NCBI RefSeq assembly: GCF_001550135.1
Contig: NZ_LRUE01000022.1
Location: 186,001-250,000 of the forward strand
Direction: 5' to 3'
From: Pseudoalteromonas shioyasakiensis
GTDB lineage: Bacteria; Pseudomonadota; Gammaproteobacteria; Enterobacterales; Alteromonadaceae
Length of the DNA stretch: 64,000 nt
Part shown: in pieces, positions 36,651-45,544 of the stretch
Layout of the letters: each line of letters starts with the position of its first letter
Position numbering within the stretch: the first letter of the stretch is position 1
Translations under genes and position numbers: made by a program
The notes under the pieces: model-generated
Databases searched by the model: none
What the model saw: only the letters and a program-made list of their open reading frames with translations
Told to the model about the DNA's origin: nothing

Positions 36651-38477
36651 ATGCGATTATTAACGCTATTTTCACTGCTTTTTGTGGCGCTTCAAACCTA
36701 TGGCAAAGAGCTAAACACACAAATTGCATTTATTCCCGATGTTCATTTTCACGATATCTATGCTGACTTTAGCCAAAGCGGCTTTAAAGGGGTAAAACTA
36801 GATAGCCAAACCAAACCCGTTGCAATTCGCAGTATGAAAGCACAGCTTCACTCAACGCGACTTTTTAATGAAAACTACTTTGCTCTGATAGCGGCTTTAG
36901 ATGATATTGCCGAACGCGGTGTGAAATTAGTCGCTTTACCCGGAGACTTTACTGACGATGGACAGCCCGCTCACCTAAAGGGGCTAAAAGCATTATTAAA
37001 TGATTACACAAAACGCTACGACATGCGTTTTTTTGTTATTCCAGGAAACCATGATCCTGTTAAACCTATAAAAACCGCGGCAGGTAAGTCTGACTTTTTG
37101 AACGATGAAGGACGCGAAGTTGCTATCTTTAGCCCAGATCATAGAAACTGTAAAGCGTCACAGACCGACACTTTGTTTTGCGATGATGGCATTGCTCATG
37201 GTGGCTATCAAGAGATTGTCTCTGCTATGGCTGATTTTGGTTTAATGCCTAGTAGCCAAGATTTGCTTTGGCAAACACCTTTTACCAGTGATCATGCAGC
37301 CTTGTCAGAACGCCAATATAAACAGTGTAGCGAGGATAAACAACACTGTGCAATGCTCCCCGACACCAGTTATCTAGTGGAACCCGTTGCTGGATTGTGG
37401 CTTTTAGCCATAGATGCCAATGTGTATTTACCTGAGTTTAAAAACAACCAACTAACATTCAAAGGCTCTGGAAATGCTGGATACAATAAAGTACTTACTG
37501 AAAAACCATATTTAATAACTTGGATAAAGCAAATTGTGAGTGCAGCAAAAAAGCAAAATAAAACGCTTATTGCATTTAGCCATTTTCCGATGGGTGAGTT
37601 TTACGATCAACAAAGTGCATCGATTAAAGAGCTGTATGGCAGCGATGCTTTTCAGCTCACTAGAGAGCCAACCAGCAATACACAAGCGACCTTAGCGGAA
37701 ACTGGACTACGTTTGCATATAGGCGGCCATATGCATATGAATGACACCAGCTTGATTAAAACTGCAAAAAATACCCTTTATAACATTCAAGCTCCTTCAA
37801 TAAGTGCATACCGTCCGGCATACAAATTGGTCAGCATCATAGGCAATGAAGCCAAAGTTGATACCGTACTTCTTGATTCTATTGCTGGCTTTGACACGCT
37901 ATTTCCTGCCTATGAAAAAGAATACAGCTACTTAGCAGAGCATAATCCAGATGAGAAATGGCTTGCGGATATCCTAGATAGTGAAGACTATCACCAGTTT
38001 ACTTTGCGGCATCTCGCTGGCCTTACGCGTTGGCGTTTTATACCAAGGGAATGGCCGGAAAGTTTTAGAAGCGTGTTACTCTCATTCAGTTTCCACGAGC
38101 TATTAGGATTATACGACAGTCCAATAAATAAGCCTTTAACACAACACTCTGAGCGCGCGCTGAAAGGAGTCACTCTATTTGAGTTTATACGCGATTTTTA
38201 TTTACTCAGAAATGCAGGGACTTTGGCATTTGAAGACATTCCTACAACACACCTAAAAGCATACAAAGTCATGGCCCAGCAACTAAATACAATGGGGCAA
38301 TGTATACCCAAAGATGTGGGGAAAATAGCACAAATCGTTGATGTTTGTACGCTACAGATAGGTCTTAGCAAAGCGCTTATGATTTTTGAAAAGCTAGCAG
38401 ATGGTGAAAACGATCGCTGCTTGATGATTGATCTAAACTTAAATGCAAACAAACCAGCAAAAGCATGTCGCCCTTAA
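36651..38477 (+). CDS. Exported calcineurin-like metallophosphoesterase
   Basis: The 608-residue protein has a signal peptide (about 1-18) and all five metallophosphoesterase motifs in order: DVHFHD (about 29-34), GDFTDDG (about 99-105), GNHD (about 131-134), SHFPMGE (about 308-314) and GGHMHM (about 356-361). These coordinate two metal ions. The C-terminal 230 residues are an unassigned helical region. It probably acts in the periplasm on a phosphomonoester or phosphodiester; the substrate is unknown. It follows a TBDR gene after 52 bases. Confidence 0.87.
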   Translation: MRLLTLFSLLFVALQTYGKELNTQIAFIPDVHFHDIYADFSQSGFKGVKLDSQTKPVAIRSMKAQLHSTRLFNENYFALIAALDDIAERGVKLVALPGDFTDDGQPAHLKGLKALLNDYTKRYDMRFFVIPGNHDPVKPIKTAAGKSDFLNDEGREVAIFSPDHRNCKASQTDTLFCDDGIAHGGYQEIVSAMADFGLMPSSQDLLWQTPFTSDHAALSERQYKQCSEDKQHCAMLPDTSYLVEPVAGLWLLAIDANVYLPEFKNNQLTFKGSGNAGYNKVLTEKPYLITWIKQIVSAAKKQNKTLIAFSHFPMGEFYDQQSASIKELYGSDAFQLTREPTSNTQATLAETGLRLHIGGHMHMNDTSLIKTAKNTLYNIQAPSISAYRPAYKLVSIIGNEAKVDTVLLDSIAGFDTLFPAYEKEYSYLAEHNPDEKWLADILDSEDYHQFTLRHLAGLTRWRFIPREWPESFRSVLLSFSFHELLGLYDSPINKPLTQHSERALKGVTLFEFIRDFYLLRNAGTLAFEDIPTTHLKAYKVMAQQLNTMGQCIPKDVGKIAQIVDVCTLQIGLSKALMIFEKLADGENDRCLMIDLNLNANKPAKACRP

Positions 38478-38484
38478 TAAAAAA

Positions 38485-38510
38485 GGCACCTTAATAGGTG
38501 CCATTTTTAT
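38485..38510. terminator. Bidirectional terminator
   Basis: GGCACCT (38485-38491), loop TAAT, AGGTGCC (38496-38502), with T-runs on both strands. It lies between the convergent phosphoesterase and M14 peptidase genes. Confidence 0.88.
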
Positions 38511-38522
38511 TGTGCTTAGTCA

Positions 38523-41201
38523 TTACTGAGCATGTGCTGCAGCGCGGAAAATCGTGTTAGTTAACAGAACATTCATGCCCTCAAGGTAAGCACGGTAGGT
38601 TGGTGACTGTGTAAAGCCTATCACCATGCCTTTGCCTTGCGGTTGATGAACAAGCAATGGCTTATACGCAAGCTGTGCTTTATTTTGCTGCCATAGATAA
38701 CCACTTGCTAGCACATCATCTTTACCTGTAAACCAGGCTAAGTTTTTACCTGAGTTCAGTTTTATTGGCGTGTAAATATCATTACCGTAAGCTACCGCAA
38801 CAAGGTCTTTATCAACCCCTGCGGTTAACCAATGCTCTTGGTCTACTTCAACATTTGCAAGTACACCAGCTACATAGTCTGGCGATGTGTGTGGCTCAAT
38901 GCTCGCTGCTTTTAAATCATCGCGAGAATTGAATAACTGCCCTGCCACTTTACTGCTTTTATCATCATTGCTACTTGCTTTATCTTCTCGGTAAGCTTGC
39001 TCGCGTTTAACATCTAACAAACCGTAATCAGCATTAGTGGTAAAGCGGTTAGCATTACCGAGGGCAATTAACACGCCACCCGCTTCAACCCAGCTTTTTA
39101 AATTAGCCGCCCCCGATTTACCGAGTGCTTGCTCGTAATTACCTTCTGGTAAAATAAGCACTTGGTAATCACTTAAATCAGCCCAAGCAAGCATGGCTGT
39201 GCGAATAGCGGTTACCGGGTAGCCAAGCTGTCTTTCGATAACAAAACGAGTGTTACCGGCGCTTAGCTCACGAGTGGCTGCATCCCATGCAATCGCCACT
39301 TTAGGTGCAACCATAGGCACTGTTTTGTTACTACCAAAGCTTGGGCCTTCAATCACCCAACTTGAATCAACACCATCAACAATTGCACCAGTTTGCTCGG
39401 CAATTTGGCTAATTTTAGTCAGTAAGTCTTTATCGTTTAGACGTTTTTCGATTACTAAGCTACCCGCTGGGTAGTTAGTTTTATCACCTAATACAAATGC
39501 TTGATCAGCACTTTTCAGTTTAATGCCAGCTTGCAGTGCTGCTGTTAAAAAGCGTGCTGCGGCCGTATCACCCCAAGCAACAATATAAGCCACTGAGGCT
39601 TCTGGATTATTCACTTTACCAAGCAATGTGTCGTCGGCCTGAACAGCTTTGCTATCTGCGCTAACTGCGCGACCACAACTATCGCTATCAACATTAAACA
39701 TCATCGGCAGTGACCAACCTGTGACATCGTAAATTTCATCACCTAGGTTACGAGCACGACGTCTTTCTTGCTCTTTTACAAATGCTTCAGCCATATCTAC
39801 TTGGTCTGTAAATGTGGTACGTACAAATACCCCGCGTGGCTGTGCGGTATCAATAAAATAGCTACCCGCTTTATACTTAACGCCACAGGCTTTGAAGTCT
39901 TCAGTTGCTTGTTTAACTTCAACACCATGCTCAGCCATTAAGGTGGCGAGTCTATGAGCGCCTTCACGGTTACTTTGCTTAGGTAAAATATAAACTCGCT
40001 CTTTGCTATCTTTACCCGAATCAATTGCATCAACTTGATATTGATAAAAGTCACCTAGTAGTTTTTCACGTTGGTTGGCAGCCCCTTCGGCGGTCGAAAT
40101 TGAGGCCACAAACTGACGCTTTACAGTATTAAAATAGGTGAGTAGTTCACCGGTATTTTTCTCAAATACATGACCACGCGCAGAGCCTACTTCGTAAGTT
40201 GATGCTGATGCACCATAAAAAACAGGCCAGCTATCACCGTAGCCTGGGTAAAAGGCATCAAAAATTTCACGGGTAAAATAATCAAAGCCAAATTCATCAA
40301 AATACTTCGCATGATTTTGCCCAATCGCATCCATGTTAGCGATTTGAGTTTTCGTCATATGCGGGTTAAATGGCTGAGCAGCCGGTGCAAAGTAGTAAGA
40401 TTGGTCGCCGCCCATTTCATGAATATCAACCACCACTTGTGGTTTATATTTATTGATTGCAGCCACTCTGCCCTTACTTTCAGGCTGAGTAAGCGCTAAC
40501 CAATCACGGTTCATATCAAACAAATAATGATTTGTTCGGCCTCTTGGCCATGGCTCATTATGCTCTGCACTTAACCTATCTGCACTGTGCTCAAGACCTA
40601 CGGTCGCATAATAACGAGTAACAAAGCGCTCACGACCATCAGGATTTTGTAGTGGGTCGATAAACACCACTGTGTTATCTAAAATTTTGCTGTTAATGGC
40701 ATCATTCGGGGCTGCGAGTAAGTGATATGCAGTAAATAATGCAGCATCGGTTGAGCTAATTTCATTACCGTGCACTGCATACTGAAGCCACACAGACGTC
40801 GGTAAATTTTTAATTAGCGACTTAGCTTCTTTTTCAGAGGTGATACGCGGATCAGCCAAAGCTTGGGTGTTATTGGCGAGAGTTTCTAATGAGCGAATAT
40901 GCTCCGCAGTGCCAACCGCCGCATAAACCAGTTCACGACCTTCCCAGCTGTTTGCGTACTTAAACACTTTAATACGATCAGGTGCAGCTTGCTCTAAAGC
41001 GCTAAGATAACGACGCATATCGTTGTAATTGGTGATGCGCTCACCTACATCGTATCCGAGTACTTGTTTAAATGTTGGTATTTGCTGATTATAAGCCGTA
41101 CCCGGCCACATTGCTTCGGTATTCGCTGCACTGGCATTAAAGCTTGCCGTTATTGCCACAACACTCACTGAAATGGCTTTTATTATTTGTTTGGCGCTCA
41201 T
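38523..41201 (-). CDS. M14-family zinc carboxypeptidase, exported
   Basis: The 892-residue protein has a signal peptide (about 1-25) and an M14 domain. Zinc ligands are visible as HGNE (about 144-147) and DIHEMGG, and the catalytic glutamate is probably in TYEVGSARG. The C-terminal half includes a ThuA/GATase-like section (VLILPEGNYEQAL and ALGNANRF) seen in large M14 proteins of marine bacteria. It would trim peptides in the periplasm or outside. ATG 41201 has GGGA six bases before it; the in-frame TTG at 41213 overlaps that site. Confidence 0.88.
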   Translation of the reverse strand: MSAKQIIKAISVSVVAITASFNASAANTEAMWPGTAYNQQIPTFKQVLGYDVGERITNYNDMRRYLSALEQAAPDRIKVFKYANSWEGRELVYAAVGTAEHIRSLETLANNTQALADPRITSEKEAKSLIKNLPTSVWLQYAVHGNEISSTDAALFTAYHLLAAPNDAINSKILDNTVVFIDPLQNPDGRERFVTRYYATVGLEHSADRLSAEHNEPWPRGRTNHYLFDMNRDWLALTQPESKGRVAAINKYKPQVVVDIHEMGGDQSYYFAPAAQPFNPHMTKTQIANMDAIGQNHAKYFDEFGFDYFTREIFDAFYPGYGDSWPVFYGASASTYEVGSARGHVFEKNTGELLTYFNTVKRQFVASISTAEGAANQREKLLGDFYQYQVDAIDSGKDSKERVYILPKQSNREGAHRLATLMAEHGVEVKQATEDFKACGVKYKAGSYFIDTAQPRGVFVRTTFTDQVDMAEAFVKEQERRRARNLGDEIYDVTGWSLPMMFNVDSDSCGRAVSADSKAVQADDTLLGKVNNPEASVAYIVAWGDTAAARFLTAALQAGIKLKSADQAFVLGDKTNYPAGSLVIEKRLNDKDLLTKISQIAEQTGAIVDGVDSSWVIEGPSFGSNKTVPMVAPKVAIAWDAATRELSAGNTRFVIERQLGYPVTAIRTAMLAWADLSDYQVLILPEGNYEQALGKSGAANLKSWVEAGGVLIALGNANRFTTNADYGLLDVKREQAYREDKASSNDDKSSKVAGQLFNSRDDLKAASIEPHTSPDYVAGVLANVEVDQEHWLTAGVDKDLVAVAYGNDIYTPIKLNSGKNLAWFTGKDDVLASGYLWQQNKAQLAYKPLLVHQPQGKGMVIGFTQSPTYRAYLEGMNVLLTNTIFRAAAHAQ

Positions 41202-41294
41202 TATTTTTCCCAAGTAAAAGTATCTGTTTTGTACATTACAAAAGTATTGAAAATAAACAAATTAAAAACGTTAGATTGGCAAAAATTAAAGACA

Positions 41295-41322
41295 TAAAAA
41301 AACCGCAGCGATTGCTGCGGTT
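41295..41322 (-). terminator. Terminator of the S46 peptidase gene
   Basis: On the minus strand AACCGCAGC pairs with GCTGCGGTT over a 4-base loop, followed by a run of T. It lies 19 bases after the S46 stop. Confidence 0.88.
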
Positions 41323-41340
41323 ATTATTAACATAGCGGAG

Positions 41341-43587
41341 CTATTTAACTAGGGTCATTTCATCAAGTAGGTAACCTGCGTTATCAACTTCTTCCATTAA
41401 CCAAAGCATGTATCGAATATCAACGTGAATAGCACGGGTAATTTTGGCGTTAAAGTACCAATCTTTGGTGATTGATTCATAAGTCGAGTCAAAATTAAGG
41501 CCCACTAATTCACCTTTACCATTCATGACTGGCGAACCTGAGTTACCACCTGTGGTATCAGCGCTACTTAAAAAGTTGACTGGTACTGAGTTAACTTCTA
41601 GAGGTTTAGCTGCCTGTGACTCACAACCAAAGCTGAATAAACTACAGCTGACACCAGGCAAACCTAAGTCACCGCGATAGTACGCGCCAAACGCTTGCTT
41701 TTTGTAAGCTTCAAGTACTTTATCGGTAACAACAAATGGCTTTTCGCCAGTGTGTTTAGCCACTAAACCACGTAGTGATGTAAAAGGTGTTTTATAAACA
41801 GCATCTGCCGCTGGGTAACCATCAACTTGTGCATAGCTTACGCGTAATGTGCCATTTGCATCTGGGTAAACTGGCTTACCTTTAGCGTTATTGAAAGCGA
41901 TCACGGCTTGCATATACTGCGGGCGAATTTCTGCTAAGCGACCCGCCATTTCTTTTTTATCAGCTTCTTGTGCCATGTTGGTATCGTATAGAGCAACAGC
42001 TAACTTTATGAATGGATCGTTTGATGCTTCAAACTCTGCTACAGATTTACCAATCCAGTTAACACGTGCTTCTACATCTGTAAGCTCTGTATTAGCATAA
42101 AAAGAAGCAATAATCGCATCAAGCTCAGCTTGTGTTGTGGTATCTGTAATACCTAAGCCGTCGTTTAATGCCGCAACTTGCGCTGCTTTATCTTGCGCTA
42201 AATAGTTACCTAAGTAGCTTAACCATAAGGCTTTATCGACTTCAGGCGTAAACTGTTTTTGTAAACGCTCTAAACGCGCTTTAAGCATAGGAAGATCGCG
42301 CTCTTGATAACCCATTTCGCGCTCTGCATTAGGCTTTTCACTTTCTTTAGCTAAGCGGTATAAACGAATTGCCGTACTTAATAAGTCTGCGCGTTTTGCG
42401 TAATCAAAGTAAAAATGGCTTTGTTGCTGTGCGTGCGCTTCTACTAATAATGACTTTAATGCGTGATATGAATCTGCGTAAGCTTTACGCTCAGCACTTT
42501 GTGCAAACCAAGCTAAGTATTCTTGTTCTTGCGCAGCTTTAATAACCGGAATATCCGTTACTTTAAAACCATCTTGTAAGCCTTCCAGTTTCTTTAAACG
42601 ATTGTTAGTGCTTTTTACACGAGAGGCATATTTAACTTGTGCTTGCTCATCGCCTTTGCTCTGCTTGGCAATCACATCAAGAGTCATGTTGTAAGTATTT
42701 AGCAATGTCGGGTAATACCAACTCGCTGAATAATTTACTTCATCTGCTAGTTTATAGCGGCTAGTGCGACCAGGGTAACCTGCCACCAGCACACCATCGC
42801 CTAAGCTTACGCCGCTCGCATTCACTTTTAAGAACGACTTTGGCTCATAAGGTACGTTATCTTCGCTGTAATCAGCAGGTTTTCCATCTTTACCAACATA
42901 ACCACGTACAAAGGTAAAATCGGCCGTATGACGTGGGTATTCAAAGTTATCGATGTCACCACCAAAGTTACCCAGCGCTTCTGCCGGAGCATACACTAAG
43001 CGCACATCTTTGATCATCAGTTGCTTGATCATAAAGTACTCTAAGCCATGGTGGAAATCACGTACCGTACAACGGTAGTTAGGATCTGACTCACACTCAC
43101 TGATCAAGGCTTTGCGGTTTGCTTGAATCGCTTCATAACGGTCTTTGCCGTGTAGATCTGCAGGTAAGTTACCCAATACGCGATCTGTTACATCATCCAC
43201 TTGTTCAGTTACATACAAACGCTCTTGCGGGCCTGCTGGTAATTCTTTTGACAAGTCAGCTGCTAAAAAGCCTTTTTCAATTAAGTTATTTTCTGGTGTG
43301 CTGTTATTTTGAATCGCACCATAAGCACAGTGATGATTAGTTACCGCTAAGCCTTTTGGTGACACAAATGACGCAGAGCAATAGCCTAAACCAACCACTG
43401 CATTGAGTGGATATTGGTTAAGATCTGCCACTTGTGAAGCCGGTAACTCAATACCAACGCGGTCAAACTCGCTTTGTAATTGTTTTAATTGATGCGGTTG
43501 CCACTGCCCTTCATCAGCGTGTGCGCTACCTACAGCGACAACACCCATAAGTGCTAATGAAGTAGTAATAATATTTTTTTTAATCAT
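41341..43587 (-). CDS. S46-family dipeptidyl peptidase (DPP7/DPP11 type)
   Basis: S46 exopeptidases remove dipeptides from the N-terminus of oligopeptides. The 748-residue protein has a signal peptide (about 1-24), the catalytic histidine in TNHHC (about 85-89), the aspartate in GGDIDNFEYPRH, and the catalytic serine at 683 in TGGNSGSP. The S1-pocket position, 18 residues after the serine, is Gly in DPP7 and Arg in DPP11, but Ser (701) here. It follows no operon partner but lies on the same strand as the M14 peptidase gene. Confidence 0.92.
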   Translation of the reverse strand: MIKKNIITTSLALMGVVAVGSAHADEGQWQPHQLKQLQSEFDRVGIELPASQVADLNQYPLNAVVGLGYCSASFVSPKGLAVTNHHCAYGAIQNNSTPENNLIEKGFLAADLSKELPAGPQERLYVTEQVDDVTDRVLGNLPADLHGKDRYEAIQANRKALISECESDPNYRCTVRDFHHGLEYFMIKQLMIKDVRLVYAPAEALGNFGGDIDNFEYPRHTADFTFVRGYVGKDGKPADYSEDNVPYEPKSFLKVNASGVSLGDGVLVAGYPGRTSRYKLADEVNYSASWYYPTLLNTYNMTLDVIAKQSKGDEQAQVKYASRVKSTNNRLKKLEGLQDGFKVTDIPVIKAAQEQEYLAWFAQSAERKAYADSYHALKSLLVEAHAQQQSHFYFDYAKRADLLSTAIRLYRLAKESEKPNAEREMGYQERDLPMLKARLERLQKQFTPEVDKALWLSYLGNYLAQDKAAQVAALNDGLGITDTTTQAELDAIIASFYANTELTDVEARVNWIGKSVAEFEASNDPFIKLAVALYDTNMAQEADKKEMAGRLAEIRPQYMQAVIAFNNAKGKPVYPDANGTLRVSYAQVDGYPAADAVYKTPFTSLRGLVAKHTGEKPFVVTDKVLEAYKKQAFGAYYRGDLGLPGVSCSLFSFGCESQAAKPLEVNSVPVNFLSSADTTGGNSGSPVMNGKGELVGLNFDSTYESITKDWYFNAKITRAIHVDIRYMLWLMEEVDNAGYLLDEMTLVK

Positions 43588-43715
43588 GTTAATCCCAGTC
43601 AGTGCAAAGCACTATTCCATTGTTGCCTTAAAAAATCGCGCTAAGACTACCATAACCTTGATTGAGTAAAGGGATATTGCGATTAAATACGATTGGAGAG
43701 TAAAAATAGAGGAGA

Positions 43716-43753
43716 GAAAAAGCTCCTACCGTAAGAATGCAGTTAGCAGGAGC
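43716..43753 (-). terminator. Probable terminator of the DUF465 gene
   Basis: On the minus strand GCTCCT pairs with AGGAGC across a 20-base loop with partial further pairing, followed by TTTTTCTC. Confidence 0.6.
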
Positions 43754-43770
43754 ATTATTCGATTCATTTA

Positions 43771-44013
43771 TTAAGCATTGGCTTTTAAAAAGTCATAAAG
43801 TTCATCTTTTAGCACGGCGCGTTGATGCTTCTTTTCATGCATGTCCGCATCTTCGATTGGAGAGTCTTGCAACTCAAGAGAGCGAATTTCTTTATCCATA
43901 TCATCGTAACGTTGCATGGTTTTCTTGAAGTGAGCATCGTGTTTCGCGAGGCTATGGATTAATTCATTAAACTCTGGGAATTCATTCAATAACGAGTGTT
44001 TTTCGCCTAACAT
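43771..44013 (-). CDS. YdcH family (DUF465) small protein
   Basis: DUF465 proteins are short coiled-coil proteins of unknown role. The 80-residue protein is mostly charged and helical (PEFNELIHSLAKHDAHFKK, RYDDMDKEIRSLE). The start is ATG 44013, six bases after AAAGGAG; an in-frame TTG at 44019 overlaps that site. It stands alone between the S46 peptidase and the two-component genes. Confidence 0.88.
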   Translation of the reverse strand: MLGEKHSLLNEFPEFNELIHSLAKHDAHFKKTMQRYDDMDKEIRSLELQDSPIEDADMHEKKHQRAVLKDELYDFLKANA

Positions 44014-44198
44014 GGGCAACTCCTTTAGCTAGAATTTAAGTTCAATTTCACTGTACCACTGCAACATACAGAGTCAACGCAGTAACCTTGTCCGAGATCA
44101 ATAATCACAACGATTCAGAAAATATAGCGTTTAAACTAGAAATTTCCGTTTTTGATAACTTAAGCAATTGATAAACAGCATACAAAACGGGAATGGAT

Positions 44199-44837
44199 TT
44201 ACCCTATGTCATCAATAAGAATCACCCCTTTTTCAAGAGCCAGTTTAGTAATTTGAATTTGCGAAGTTAAATTCAGTTTGCTCATAATGCTGGCACGATG
44301 AACATGAGCCGTTTTAGGCATTATATCAATTACCTGTGAAACTTGTTTCGCATTAAAGCCCTGTGCAAGTAACTTAAAAACCTCTAATTCTCTTGGCGTC
44401 AGTTTGTTTAATACACTGTCAGTTTTTTGAGGTTTTAAGAAATGCGTGTTAATTGAAGGGCTTAAAAATAATTGGTTTTTAAAGATAGAATGTATTGCTG
44501 TTATTAACTCTTCAGCTGCATCTCGCTTAGATAGATAAGCATCAACACCTAAATCTAGCGCTCTTTGAATATAAGACTTTTCCTCATACATACTCAAAAT
44601 TATACGCTTAGCACTTGGTAGCTTATTGCCAATTAGTTGAGAAACTTCTAACCCATTTCTATCTGGCAGCGAAATATCGATGACGAAGCAATCTATATCA
44701 ATATCACCTAAGTTTTGTAGACACTCACTGTAACTACTTGCTTCAAAGCTAACTTGCCAATCAGGATCTTCTTCTTCGATGAGAGCCTTAAAACCTTCCC
44801 TTACCATTTGATGATCGTCAATAAGCGCAAATTTCAT
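44199..44837 (-). CDS. NarL/FixJ-family response regulator
   Basis: The 212-residue protein has a receiver domain with the phospho-acceptor Asp54 (VIDISLPDRNG), acidic residues DD at 7-8 and Lys in YLSKRDA, then a LuxR-type HTH (LTPRELEVFKLLAQGFNAKQ to HRASIMSKL). It is divergent from an unknown gene and a UhpB-type histidine kinase, which is the likely partner. The regulated genes are unknown. Confidence 0.92.
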   Translation of the reverse strand: MKFALIDDHQMVREGFKALIEEEDPDWQVSFEASSYSECLQNLGDIDIDCFVIDISLPDRNGLEVSQLIGNKLPSAKRIILSMYEEKSYIQRALDLGVDAYLSKRDAAEELITAIHSIFKNQLFLSPSINTHFLKPQKTDSVLNKLTPRELEVFKLLAQGFNAKQVSQVIDIMPKTAHVHRASIMSKLNLTSQIQITKLALEKGVILIDDIG

Positions 44838-44891
44838 AACAACTCCATGTATTGATTAATCCCATTATAACGCGGGAGTGGATTACTAAGG

Positions 44892-44906
44892 TAAGAAAAA
44901 TTCTTA
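44892..44906. promoter_or_regulatory. Palindrome in the divergent two-component promoter region
   Basis: TAAGAA, AAA, TTCTTA (44892-44906) is a perfect 6-bp inverted repeat with a 3-base spacer, and a further CTAAGAAAA follows at about 44911. It lies 54 bases before the regulator start on one side and 75 before the unknown gene on the other. A binding site for the response regulator is plausible. Confidence 0.4.
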
Positions 44907-44981
44907 TAAGCCTAAGAAAAGTGGAAGTAATTTTATTGTTTATCTCCTTGTAAGCTTACCCAAAATGACAAGGAAATAGCC

Positions 44982-45527
44982 ATGAAAAAGATCGCAGGGG
45001 AAACAAGCCACTTTCAAAACATCACCGTATTACTACATTACATTGGCGAGTCAAATTATCGTATTGAGTGGACAAGTAAAATGACAAAAGGCTCTACTAA
45101 CCTAGTCAAAACAGGTAAAAATAAATATGTAGTCATGCGTAAATGGCCAGAATCAAAAGCCTTAGCTAATGTTACGGCTAACTTCACTTCACGAAATGCC
45201 GCGTTTGTTCATTTCATTAAAAATGTAGACATAATTAAAAGTAATGACGAGACCATCAATAAAGCAAAACAGCAATGTTTAGATTATTTTACTCAGTGCG
45301 AGCATATCAAGCCGGTAACCAAAACAGCTTTCCCTAAACCACGCTTGCAAGGAGCTTTAGGTCGTGAAGTGATTGTAAAACATAAGCGTAATATGTCAGA
45401 TATTGCTAAAGGGCATTTATTACAACTCATTGGAAATAAAGCTGAAATTCAAGTTACACAACGTTATACTTTGTGTAACCCTAGCGCCAAACAACAGTTT
45501 GATACGACGCAAGTTTATATATTATAA
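44982..45527 (+). CDS. Uncharacterised protein next to a histidine kinase
   Basis: I do not recognise this 181-residue protein. It has no signal peptide or transmembrane segment, is lysine-rich and basic, and shows a mix of beta-like and helical stretches (NYRIEWTSKMTK, GREVIVKHKRNMSDIAKG). AAGGA precedes the ATG by seven bases and the kinase gene starts 17 bases after it, so it is probably co-transcribed with the kinase. A role in signalling is possible but not shown. The three-gene arrangement is the only clue. Confidence 0.7.
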   Translation: MKKIAGETSHFQNITVLLHYIGESNYRIEWTSKMTKGSTNLVKTGKNKYVVMRKWPESKALANVTANFTSRNAAFVHFIKNVDIIKSNDETINKAKQQCLDYFTQCEHIKPVTKTAFPKPRLQGALGREVIVKHKRNMSDIAKGHLLQLIGNKAEIQVTQRYTLCNPSAKQQFDTTQVYIL

Positions 45528-45544
45528 AAAGGTTATGCTTACTC

